From Acanthosoma haemorrhoidale (Eukaryota > Arthropoda > Insecta > Hemiptera > Acanthosomatidae), in contig OV884015.1 in NCBI GenBank assembly GCA_930367205.1, positions 109,308,509 to 109,372,508 of the forward strand: 64,000 bases of DNA, given 5' to 3'. Shown piece by piece: positions 42,101 through 64,000 of this stretch (its first letter is position 1; every line of letters starts with the position of its first letter). The notes under the pieces were generated by a model. That model saw only the letters and a program-made list of their open reading frames with translations. It ran no database searches and was not told the origin of the DNA. The translations under genes were made by a program, and so were the position numbers.

Positions 42101-43305
42101 AATATTTTGCTGTGTCATTTTTGAATAGGTTATTTTTAACAAAAATGACACTATGAACTTATCGAATGTAACAATACGCTACAACAGACAATATCAGCTT
42201 TATTTGCATGAACAATAGAAACCGCTGTTTGTATCAGTTCATTTTAGATCAAAACGGATCCCTTTATCGCTAAAATGGCGGCCGCAACTACCTTGAGCGA
42301 ATAAATTACAAATTGAAGAGAATATTGTAAAAAGCATAAATCTCATAACACCCCTACCGCTATCATTTCACATACATATGACATTTCTTTCCACCACACC
42401 TATTGTAAATGTATGTTCGTGCGGATGTTTGTAATCTGTATGTGTATACATAAGTATAAATACATATATTCATAAAACTATACTAATAAAAAAGGTAACA
42501 ACACTATTGTGAACACTCTTGGTAAGTTAGATGAACCAATGGTTAAGTTGATTAAAGTTTTTATATAATCTTATAAAAATGTCATGTTTTAAAATTTTCT
42601 GAAAATTCAAAAAAAAAATAAAAAATAGACCTAGTATGTATGGACTTAGCGAATTTTCAATCAGCTAATAAGAGAGAGGTACTTTTAAAAATACAATTGA
42701 AATGGCGTGAAACAGTGTTTCAAAAAATAAAACTGATTTAAATCAGTCTGTTCTGGGCGTACATATTTAAAATAACTCAATAAATTTTTACTCAGACTTT
42801 TTCAATTCAGAAGTAAAATATTTAGGAATTATTTGAACTCAGCTTATTTAAAACTCGAGAGGCCATAAAAAAAATCTTCAAAATGATGTTTTGGGAAGGT
42901 TTCATAAAACTGATGAACGAATAATACATTTTTTTTTTCCTGTAAGAAGAAAATTCGCTAATATAATTATAAAAGAGCATTCAACAAAAATAAACACTTC
43001 AATTAACAATAACAAATTACATTCGCTGATAATGATAAAATTAATACTAACAATTGAGTGAGCCTCCGTTGATCAATGGCCAATTATATTTAATTACTGT
43101 TACATATTACAAATAATAAAATTCGTGAAATGAAACACATTGAAATTATTTGTATAAATAATACAACATTAAAAAAAGAACTATTTCACCTTTAAACAAG
43201 TCGACCAGAGGTTATAATGTTCAACAGATCTGCATCTGCCATATTTTTTTCTATTTAAAAAATATTTTTTTTTAACGTAAAATTGATCGATTCCTAATGA
43301 CTTAA
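39138..43305. other. AT-rich non-coding stretch between satellite and S6K stop
   Basis: No convincing gene. It has several homopolymer T runs (for example about 26 T near 40,800) and short AT repeats. The part nearest 43,305 is probably the S6K 3' UTR on the minus strand. AATAAA hexamers on that strand lie at 42,199-42,204 and 41,821-41,826, but which one is used cannot be decided. The short reading frames here are low-complexity and have no recognisable domain. Confidence 0.7.
39548..39650. repeat. Short AT-rich imperfect repeat
   Basis: The motif attaagcattaatacctaa occurs at about 39,554 and 39,632, with a shortened copy at about 39,573. Copies are separated by TATA-type dinucleotide sequence. 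It looks like a local slippage repeat. Confidence 0.7.
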
Positions 43306-56257
<12,952 letters not shown>

Positions 56258-56449
56258 TATCATAAAAGTTGTTGTTCGCAGGAACAGTTATACATTAAAA
56301 TATGCACTTTTTATTGATTTGAAATACGACTATATAGAAGAACTGTGAGACGTTACTTTCTAAAGCAAAGCAACTATAATAGACAATAGAGGGGTCTATC
56401 AGTATAACCTTACAGCTATCTGAAGGGTCTCTGATCACCCAGTCACGCC

Positions 56450-56469
56450 ATTGGCTCCTTTCGACCAAT
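56450..56469. promoter_or_regulatory. Opposed pair of CCAAT boxes
   Basis: ATTGG at 56,450-56,454 (CCAAT on the minus strand) and CCAAT at 56,465-56,469 lie ten bases apart, about 195-210 bp upstream of the S6K start codon. NF-Y-type factors bind such motifs. The context (gccattggctcc, cgaccaatcag) fits the extended consensus, but function is inferred. Confidence 0.45.
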
Positions 56470-56661
56470 CAGATTACCGCAGTTTTCAAACCGCCAAATT
56501 TGAACTGTGGGATTTAAAGTTCCTTCTGGAAGTATTTCATTTTCTCCAATTAAATCTGGCAATTAAAGGGCAATAAATTAGAATTTAATTTCTATTTGAG
56601 TGGATCCACCCCTTGTTGATAACTATTGCCACACTATTTTCCCGTTATCACGACCTCATGC

Positions 56662-56669
56662 TGACGTCC
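56662..56669. promoter_or_regulatory. CRE-like site TGACGTCC
   Basis: Seven of eight positions match the palindromic CREB/ATF site TGACGTCA, within the divergent promoter region. A single short match in 1.1 kb, so only suggestive. Confidence 0.3.
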
Positions 56670-57379
56670 AAAGTATGTCCATTAATAAATTTGATAAAAC
56701 ATCTCTCGCATCAGCTTTACCTCCTATCACAACAATCTACTAATTTATAAATTCGTGGATATTGGACCTAGAATTGTATATATATTATTGACTTTTTAAC
56801 TTCAATCAGATTGTTATGTAACTCAACCTCCTTCCAATGTATCAGTGCATCGCAGAAAGAGGAGAAAATTGTTAATTCTTTGTTCATTGATTTTGTTCAT
56901 ATTTTCACATATTGTATAATAATAATTAAAGGGGTTTAGGAAAAAACAAAAACAAAAAAAAAAACGTGGATATTGGTGCGCAGGTCATGGTCCATTCTAT
57001 TAAAGACGAGTAGTTGTTAAAATGTTTAAACTAGAACTATTTGTCATAGCTAGGATGTCACTATAATAATTTTTAACTTTAATAAAGCTTTTCCTAGAAA
57101 AAGTAAAATCATCTTCTGGATTGGCTAAAAGAGAGTTTAATTTTGAATATCCTGGTCGCCTATTACATCTAGGACCAATAGCGTGAAAGAATATTTTTTA
57201 GTTGTTATAATTATTATTATTCCAAGTAAAAGATATTTTAACCATAAATAGATTATGAAAATAATTTAGTTTTAATATTTTTCCATCCGAAATATTTGAT
57301 GAATTCACAATTATCTTTTAACGAAATGGGGTGTTGTAAACAGACCAGATCAGCATACTACTAGGCATAGACAAAACAT

Positions 57380-57544
57380 ATGGCTTCTTCGAGTTCACCA
57401 TTCCCGCCTAAATTTTTGTGTGTTCTATTTGGTGAAATGGCGGGTGTTCTGGTGAGTCCAAGGCTGGATGACAGAGTTAGACAGAGGAATGCCCAGTATA
57501 AAAAACGCAATGCATCTCCAAAATTTCGGGATATTCTCAGAGAA
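57380..57544 (+). CDS. RPAIN: RPAIN coding exon 1
   Basis: 55 codons from the first ATG, 36 from the second (57,437, context gtgaaATGg). Ends ...FRDILRE before donor GTAAGT, phase 0. Confidence 0.88.
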
Positions 57545-60500
57545 GTAAGTACTGTTAAATTTCTTTAGATAGTCGTATAGTTTTATTAAGACCAAATATT
57601 AACCCAACTATTGTCATTGCCAGCGATGTCACGCCAGAATTAGGGCAAGTAGATGTGCTCTTTTAGAAAAATTTAGAAATTTGGAAGATCCTGAAGAGCT
57701 TCAATCTACGCTGACTGATATATTGAAAGAAGAAGTCAAGTCGCTTACATCCTCTCCGCTCAATTATAATAGGTCAGTATCAATTACATGTGATTATATA
57801 ACATTAGTTCAAATCCTGAGGTTTTTAACTTTTTACTGATTCATGATAATTAAGTTAAAAAAGTTCAACTTTCGTACTGAATTTAGGAGATGGACCCCAC
57901 ATCATGTGTTGTAATTTGTTGAAAATATAAATATTTGTGTAACACCTGTTCACCTTTGATTGCTTATTGTAATGAGTTGCTGCAATATTAGGTATACATT
58001 TGAGTTGTTTATATCTTGTTGGGTTAGTGCCTGATTCGACATAAACCTCATGCTCAATTTAGGTGGTATTAACTGTAGGAAGCCACCCACTTCTCTTTAT
58101 GAAAGTGATCTAAAATTCATAGTCTGGTTTATTAACCTATTTAATTGTTAGCTCACCTAATCTAACTTGGAATTAATACTACCATTTGCCCCGATATAGC
58201 CTTTTAATTTTCAAGGCGGAAGTTGAGTAACTATTTTGGTTTGGAGCGGTTGACTGCATTTCTATGTAGGAAGTACATTCCATGTGCCAGCACCTTACAT
58301 TTTTGTTTGTTTTCTCTATGGTCACACTCCGTGTGTACAGATTATTAAACTTGTCATTGAAAATTTTGCTTTTTGCTGTTACTCTTCCATTTATTTCCTC
58401 TTTACTTTCCCATCATTTGTGAGGATTGCTATGCACCTCATCTGTTATTATTATCTCAAGTTAGTAAGACTGGAACCTATTTTCTTCTCCTGATGTGCAT
58501 GCAACTTCATACCCTTTTGCCTAATCCTAGGCTATGTTGCAACTTTTAGCTTGAGTCACTTACAAACTTAAGTTATTTTAGTCACAATAGTCTGCACTAA
58601 TTTATTAGGAACTATTTCCAAACAGAATATCTCCTCATTGTGTTACAATACTTCCAAAAGCATGACAAAAATCTAAGAAATCCTAACTGATCTATTACAC
58701 CTGTATTTGTGGAAAATTCTTTTGATTCTGCATGTGTTTGCCTTACACTGTTTCGGAGACTTTTAATTCTTCAATTGAGTCTTTCGCACACACCTCACTT
58801 GGCATATTTCATTTCTTGAGGTCATAGCTGATCTCTTTTCTTGAAACAAGCCACCAGTCTCTAGCAAAGAAATCTTCGTTCTTCGCACTATAAACAAATT
58901 TTGTCTTTTCTTTTAAAGCTTCTTCAACTTTTGGGAATTCCCCACTCCTCAGTTTTTCTGTTTTGTGGTTCACTTATTATGAATTTTACCAAGTTTTCAA
59001 ATTTTTCTTTATTTTTCACTATGTGATATACAGTAGACCTCACTTAAAACAGAAAGTGTTTCATTCATCACGTTCGTGCCATTAAATTATGGTCAATTTA
59101 TCATTTATCTTAAGTGTTATGTGTTTGTTTTTTTGCTTGATATGGATGCCAACACTAAACAATAATAAACAACATGAAACGTATTAAAACAAAATTTGCA
59201 GCACTGTCTTTAATAGGTGAGAAAAAACAGGTTGTTAAACAGTAACCGACGAACATATTGTGACTGAAAGTCAACCCTATCCCTTCCACTTTCTACAGTA
59301 TAGCCTACAAGTACCATAATGCTTTTATATAGATTTATCCTCATAGTCCATGATCTATAAGTCATTTACAGCTTGCTTGCTTACACCAAATCTAATCTTA
59401 AATATGTAATTATTAATACATTATATAACTGGAAGGTTGCCTGTTTGAACATTATGCACTTAGTCATGCGTACGTGTTCAGTGCAATTATTTATTAATAG
59501 ATAAAATAATTCATTCGATAGTTTCACTGCAGTGTATAAATAATTTATAAATCTTAGATTACCCCAAATATTGTATGAGTTTTCGAGGCATAATCAATGC
59601 CTGATGGATGACTCGAGGATATCTCCACTCTAGCCAGAGACTGGTATTCGTGAGAGTGCAGAAAGGAATCGGTTAAGTTCATTCACCAGGGGGGGGGGGA
59701 ACTGAGAGCCTGAATGATAGTGACTTTCAAGTTTACCGTCGCTGGACAGAGAACTGAGGGAACTAGCAAGAGGCTTTTATATTTTATTTTGGGGTAATCT
59801 TTTTTTGTAAAATGTCACCGGGATTTTTGGCTAACATCAGCAGTTTTGCTTGTCAATTAGTTGATTGAACTTTTAGTGTATTTCTTGTGTTTTTCTAAAA
59901 CTTCTTTTTTTCTATAAGGTGCCGGAAATTGCAGCAGTAATAATGTATCTTACAAGGAAGACATTTTTAAAACAACATTTAGCATTTAATTTTTTTTTTT
60001 TAGTTTCTTAGCATTCTCTTTGGTTTTTGTCTGTAAGGCATATTTAGGTTACTGATTTTGTTTCTCCTGTGTAACTGTAAACCTTTGTTGAGGCTCAAAC
60101 TTGTCAAATTTTAAACAAGTAAACAACAACAAAAAATAGTCAGCAACTCGATTTCTTCATCTACATTTTATAATGTATAGCATTGGTTTTGTTTTTCAGA
60201 TTGTTACCGGAAATTTATGAAGAACCTGAACCAGTCGATGAATTGGAAGGAGGTATTATTTTTTTACTTTCTTACCAAATTTAAAAAAATTGCGTATGTT
60301 GGGACTTAAGTGGAGTATAATTACAAAAAGTCGTGTTCTCATTTTTTTTTTTTCATGATACAATATTTTGAATGGAAGTTTTACTTTATGATCTTATACA
60401 AAAGTAAAGAAAACGGACTAATATTAAGACTTGGTTAAACATTTTAAATCAAATTAGTAATTGTGGACTGTAATCCTGCCTGATTTAAGATTATTAGATA

Positions 60501-61397
60501 AACAAAAAAGACAGCGACATGACGAAGAAATGGACCCAGGACCTCCTAACCTCCGTCCATTCACACTTTCCAGCTCAATCATTTCTATAAAATAGCTTAG
60601 TCAATATCTAATCTCTTGTGCTGGTCCGTCCCATGCCAATCACTAAAGTAACAATCTTTCAAAGGAGACTTTAATTGTAACATTTTTAAATTAAGACCAT
60701 ATTTGCTAAAATATTCAATATTGAGTCAGGGTCTGACTCGTAGAAAAGATCCTTTACCTGAGATCTGGGACTCGTGGTCATAAAACAAAATAAATACAAA
60801 TTTATAACGATAACAGCTATGAATCAAATGAGTAAACAATAAGTCCTTATATAACTAAATTTCTGATATTAACATGCACACCTTTGTTAAAAGCCTTTAG
60901 TGCTGGTGAGTGGAGTCCTAACCATGTCCACAACATTTTTCTTCGTTTATTAATTTCGATTGATACCACCTATTTGTCTACTACAGTTTTACAATTCAAT
61001 AAGTTTTCTTTTGGTATCTATGTATTGATACTTTTTTTATTTATTACTGTAATTAACCTAATTTGAATTTACAGACTATTGGCTAATAGAAGAATATGAT
61101 AGGATATTAGCTGAAGAAGAGTCGAACTTCAACGTCGAATGGGAACAGCAAGTAATTTGCCCGTTATGTGAAATGTCAGTCCTCACAGCCAGCGGCAGCT
61201 ATTTTACCTGCCTCAAATGTCAGACGCAGTTTCCTCCGGTTGACTCTCTTGAGACATTCAGGTTCAACCTGGATATGTCGTTAAGGGGGCATAATGAAGG
61301 CTGTTCTGATTCTGCACAATTTGTACTTTTGAAAGATAAAGAACTCGGGCTGTTCCTTATCTGTGAATCTTGTATGTCTTTTTCACAGGTTGTGTAA
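57380..61397 (+). CDS. RPAIN: RPA-interacting protein (RIP-alpha family), four exons, complete
   Basis: Family members bind replication protein A and carry it into the nucleus with importin beta. Coding segments: 57380-57544, 57624-57772, 60200-60252, 61075-61397; 690 nt, 229 residues, GT-AG introns with matching phases. Seen: a basic N-terminal segment SPKFRDILRERCHARIRASR with CALLEKFR, which aligns with the importin-binding region of vertebrate RPAIN. An acidic middle follows (LPEIYEEPEPVDELEG, DYWLIEEYDRILAEEES). The C-terminal cysteine cluster is CPLC (151-154), CLKC (168-171), GHNEGC (194-199) and CESC (219-222). A second in-frame ATG at 57,437 (residue 20) would give 210 residues, nearer the vertebrate length of about 219. 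The numbering here uses the first ATG. Confidence 0.92.
57624..57772 (+). CDS. RPAIN: RPAIN coding exon 2
   Basis: Encodes RCHARIRASRCALLEKFR, the most conserved N-terminal block, then EELQSTLTDILKEEVKSL. Acceptor ATTGCCAG, donor GTCAGT, phase 2. Confidence 0.92.
58810..59022 (-). pseudogene. pogo/Tigger-like transposase relic, DNA-binding part
   Basis: The minus-strand frame reads VKNKEKFENLVKFII and SEPQNRK. After a one-base shift it reads TEKLRSGEFPKVEEAL, KEKTKFVYSAKNEDFFARDW and WLVSRKEIS, then a stop. This is the order of the psq helix end (x-KNKEK), the K-L-R-x-x-x-x-P-x-V-E-E-A-L block and the D-F-x-A-x-x-x-W-L-x-x-x-K segment of the CENP-B-type HTH domain in pogo/Tigger transposases. 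The middle of the second HTH is deleted. The copy is dead. Confidence 0.6.
59031..59245 (+). pseudogene. pogo-like element end and transposase N-terminal fragment
   Basis: cagtagacctcacttaaaac at 59,031, preceded by TA, resembles a pogo-type terminal inverted repeat and its TA target. At 59,174 an ATG opens a frame reading MKRIKTKFAALSL and IGEKKQVVKQ before a stop at 59,243. This resembles the first helix of pogo-type transposases (A-L-S-L-x-x-K-x-x-V). It is oriented opposite to the adjacent fragment at 58,810-59,022. No matching right-hand terminal repeat is visible. Confidence 0.45.
60200..60252 (+). CDS. RPAIN: RPAIN coding exon 3
   Basis: A 53-nt exon encoding RLLPEIYEEPEPVDELEG and one base of the next Asp codon. 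Acceptor TTTTTCAG, donor GTATTA. It is supported by perfect phase agreement with exons 2 and 4. Confidence 0.85.
60253..61074 (+). other. RPAIN intron 3
   Basis: AT-rich. A possible SINE remnant lies at 60,520-60,595 (minus strand GGAGGTCCTGGGTCCATTTC, resembling a decayed B-box region). Otherwise nothing is seen. The frame opening at 60,884 has no recognisable domain. Confidence 0.6.
61075..61397 (+). CDS. RPAIN: RPAIN coding exon 4 (cysteine cluster)
   Basis: Encodes the acidic linker and the whole cysteine/histidine cluster, ending LICESCMSFSQVV and TAA. Acceptor TTTACAG. The CxxC...CxxC...HxxxC...CxxC spacing follows the RPAIN family. Confidence 0.93.
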
Positions 61398-61531
61398 AAT
61401 TATACTATTGCTAAATTGCCATTATTATGTATATTAAAATTGTTTTTATTTTTGTCTTGGATAAAGACTATTGTTTGTATTATAAGTAATTGTTGAATTT
61501 TTTCCTATTATTATTATTATTACTTGAGTTG

Positions 61532-61537
61532 AATAAA
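61532..61537 (+). terminator. Probable RPAIN polyadenylation signal
   Basis: AATAAA about 135 nt after the RPAIN stop codon, the first canonical hexamer downstream. Use is inferred from position. Confidence 0.55.
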
Positions 61538-62223
61538 GTTTGATACAAAGCTGATGTTAAAAAGTATAAGAATATTTTTTTATATAACATTATATCATTA
61601 GTTAGTAGATATAACAAAAATACTGTAAAAAAAAAAACTGTTGAAAAATTTCAGACTGGATTGTCATGTTTTAATATTTTATCAACTTTGTTTACATTAA
61701 GACAATATGTTTTTTTTTATGTAAAACATTAATTAAAGAACCTACTATTTAATGAGTTATTGTAAATAACATTAATTTGTCATTAGACTGCCAATAAAAA
61801 GTGGTACCTTAAGTTTAGGTAAATTTGTAAATACCTTTCATTGTTTTTGTCACCATTGTTGCTTTTTGAAAAACATAATAAAAAAAACATTAAAAATGTC
61901 TGTTATTGTGAGATCCGGGCTGTTCCCTTGTTGAGACATATAATTGTCAATGAGGTTTCATTTGATGAACTGATGGATGACATGGAAACCAGCCAACTCC
62001 ATCCAACAACTGTAATTATGTGTCAATAATGGTTTAAGAGATTTTCACACAAGTGTAAGTTATGCAATTATAGCAGCATTTTCGTTTCTTGAATAGAAGG
62101 ATCAGTGGGTCAATGCTGTTATAAAAAAAACAACCATAGTTCCATTCTATTTTCATAGATTGAGTTATATCTGAAGCCCACAAAATGAAAATAACTTGTG
62201 ATTCTTCTTCCTAAAGTGATAAA

Positions 62224-62385
62224 TATGAAGAGAGAAATACCATAGATGAAATTGGGTACTCTCAGGGAGAAATTATTGCTCTAAAATACAATACACCACT
62301 TCCGTCGTCAGGACCTATTGAATGCTTATTCTGGTTAGCTATTATATTTACTGACGTGCCATTAAACGATGATCTTTTTGAATAA
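62224..62385 (+). pseudogene. hAT-family transposase C-terminal relic
   Basis: 53 codons open to a stop, containing ALKYNTPLPSSGPIECLF. The family signature in the C-terminal dimerisation domain is of the form Y-N-T-x-x-P-S-S-A-P-V-E-R-L-F-S. Here A is G, V is I and R is C, and the following R-N-R-L-S-D block is degraded (VPLNDDLFE). No upstream transposase is intact, so this is a fossil fragment. Confidence 0.6.
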
Positions 62386-64000
62386 AGAGAGAGGCCAATG
62401 GCATTTGATCGGCATCGGCTATAATACTTGGAATTGTCGCTAATAATAATGCTATTTAAAATATATGGATCTATCATGTATTATGCAAATTTTCTTGAAA
62501 TTTTTTGTTCAAAGCGAACAAAAAAAAATTAAATATTTCTTACATTAAAACTACACTACTTATACAATACTTTCTTTCATTTGGAACAACTAATCCCAAA
62601 TTCCTTATAACGTAGTTAATGAAAATTAAACAACAATGTTTTTTAATATAACGTTTTTATTTCTGAACTGTATTATTTTTGATCAAAAATTTATTTTCAT
62701 TATAAAATTAGTTTTTAAACTGAATGAATTAAATGCAGTCCCAAGTTCTTGAATTTATTTGAAATAACAGAATGATCAAACTGAAATAACTATTTTGTAT
62801 TTAGTTATTTTAAGTAACTTCTTGAAAATGATTTGTATTAAAATAGTTATTTCCAATAATATAATATTTGCCCATCCCTTTTTTCCTTAGCTAGATTCTT
62901 ATCGGTTGTGCAAAGACAATGATTTTAAATGTTGATCAGCAGCAGGACTTATTGTTTTAGGCCTGCCTAAACGTTTTAATTCCCTAGTTTGTTTGTTTTT
63001 TAAATTTTTGATGACAATGAATACCAGAAATTAAACCTTAAACTTCTTTTTTGAGTTTCCTGATTGGTGAAAAATGTCTTCCCATTTTCTGAAATAAAAG
63101 TAACATTAAATAGAAAAGATAATTGAAATTACTAAATATGGAATTTTAAGTTAACTTATTGAAATATAGCGAAGAATTTGTAAATTATAACAATTTTCAA
63201 AGATCTATTCAGCAATTGAAGTTTATTTAATGGCCCTTAAGCAAAGACTGAAGTGGATTAAAAAGTAGTGAAATGTAAACACTAAGGTACCATTATTCAA
63301 AGGATAAGAAATGTCAATACAAAAGATTGATCTGTCGACTCCTTGTAGATTGAAAACAATGCTAATTTAAAAGTATATATTACGTATTCTGCAAGTATAA
63401 ATAAATTTATTATTAACGGATAATAACACTTTTTAATTGAAAAAATTATCAAAATTTGGTTCGTACAAAGACTTCACACCAGTGTGTTCATGTAAGAAAC
63501 TTTTTCATAACCTCTGCACTTAGCGTAAACATGTATTTGTGTCTGTAAAACATGAATCACTTGTATGCTATATAGATGCCACAAGTAATAATAGCGCGTC
63601 AATAAAAGCTTTGCTTTCACGCTAACATAGTCAGTAAATTGGACTGCCTCTGTAGTCATATACAAGTAATTGGAATTACTCAATAGGATAATAATAATAA
63701 GACAAATTTTATAAACAGTTTTAATCAAGTTTAAAAAAATATATGTAAACATTTATCTGTAATATTTAATAGTAAATTATAAACGTAGATATATATATTT
63801 AAAAATTAGAAAACTTTCAACAAATAGGCAATCAATATTTATTTCACACACTAAAAGCTTTAACAGCTTTGAGAGATCACAATTACCACTTAACAAAAAT
63901 AAAAATTCAGCACCTGATTCATAAAAGAGATTTTTTTTTGTAATTTAGATATTACAATATATATTTATATATAAACCAAACACAAAATATTCAGCTATAT

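Larger units (their letters stand above)
56258..57379. promoter_or_regulatory. Shared intergenic promoter region between S6K and RPAIN
   Basis: 1122 bp between the start codons of two divergent genes, with no other gene in it. It contains the 5' UTRs and presumably both promoters. Visible motifs are listed separately: a pair of CCAAT boxes and a CRE-like site. The part from about 56,880 to 57,350 is AT-rich without recognisable sites. Confidence 0.7.
57773..60199 (+). other. RPAIN intron 2
   Basis: A 2.4-kb intron. It holds pogo-like transposase fragments at 58,810-59,022 (minus) and 59,031-59,245 (plus) and an 11-base G run near 59,689. The remainder, including 57,800-58,800 and 59,250-60,190, shows nothing I can identify. 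Confidence 0.75.
61398..64000. other. AT-rich region downstream of RPAIN
   Basis: Begins with the RPAIN 3' UTR. The only recognisable coding trace is the hAT-like relic at 62,224-62,385. Reading frames at 61,841-62,029 and 63,474-63,752 show no domain I recognise. Nothing else is supported. Confidence 0.7.

Noticed and set aside
63474..63752. 92-codon minus-strand frame near the right end
   Set aside because: AT-rich translation with no recognised motif and no supporting splice structure.

Overview
The window comes from an AT-rich eukaryotic nuclear genome, almost certainly an insect. The evidence is intron-rich genes with GT-AG splicing, an S6 kinase of clear insect type, and dense transposon relics. 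The species cannot be named from the sequence.

Region 1 (1-39,137) is a single uninterrupted satellite array, open at the left window edge. It holds about 400 head-to-tail monomers of 98 or 99 bp, all in one orientation. Several monomer classes share a conserved half and differ in a short variable core. They are arranged in nested higher-order repeats: blocks recur at offsets of about 785, 981, 1768, 2650, 8738, 9132 and 13,546 bp, each a whole number of monomers (8, 10, 18, 27, 89, 93, 138). Chimeric monomers mark some exchange points. The short reverse-strand reading frames in the array are not genes.

Region 2 (39,138-43,305) is AT-rich, non-coding transition DNA. It probably includes the 3' UTR of the next gene.

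Region 3 (43,306-56,257, minus strand) is a complete ribosomal protein S6 kinase gene (S6K) in 11 coding exons, which I assembled exon by exon into a 447-residue protein. All splice sites are GT-AG and every phase matches. The TOS motif, catalytic residues, T-loop Thr229, turn-motif Ser371 and hydrophobic-motif Thr389 are present, with the same numbering as human p70 S6K1. The C-terminal tail is short. Introns carry a decayed copy of exon 1, SINE-like repeats, and mariner-like and piggyBac-like transposase relics.

Region 4 (57,380-61,397, plus strand) is a divergently transcribed four-exon gene for an RPA-interacting protein (RPAIN/RIP-alpha family) with the family's C-terminal cysteine cluster. 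The 1.1 kb between the two start codons probably serves as a shared promoter region. Its large intron 2 holds pogo/Tigger-like transposase fragments in opposite orientations.

Region 5 (61,398-64,000) is AT-rich and non-coding apart from a hAT-family transposase C-terminal relic.

S6K acts in TOR growth control and RPAIN in nuclear import of the single-stranded-DNA-binding protein RPA. Nothing beyond the shared upstream region ties the two together functionally. The most unusual parts of the window are the satellite architecture and the exon-1 duplicate in S6K intron 1.
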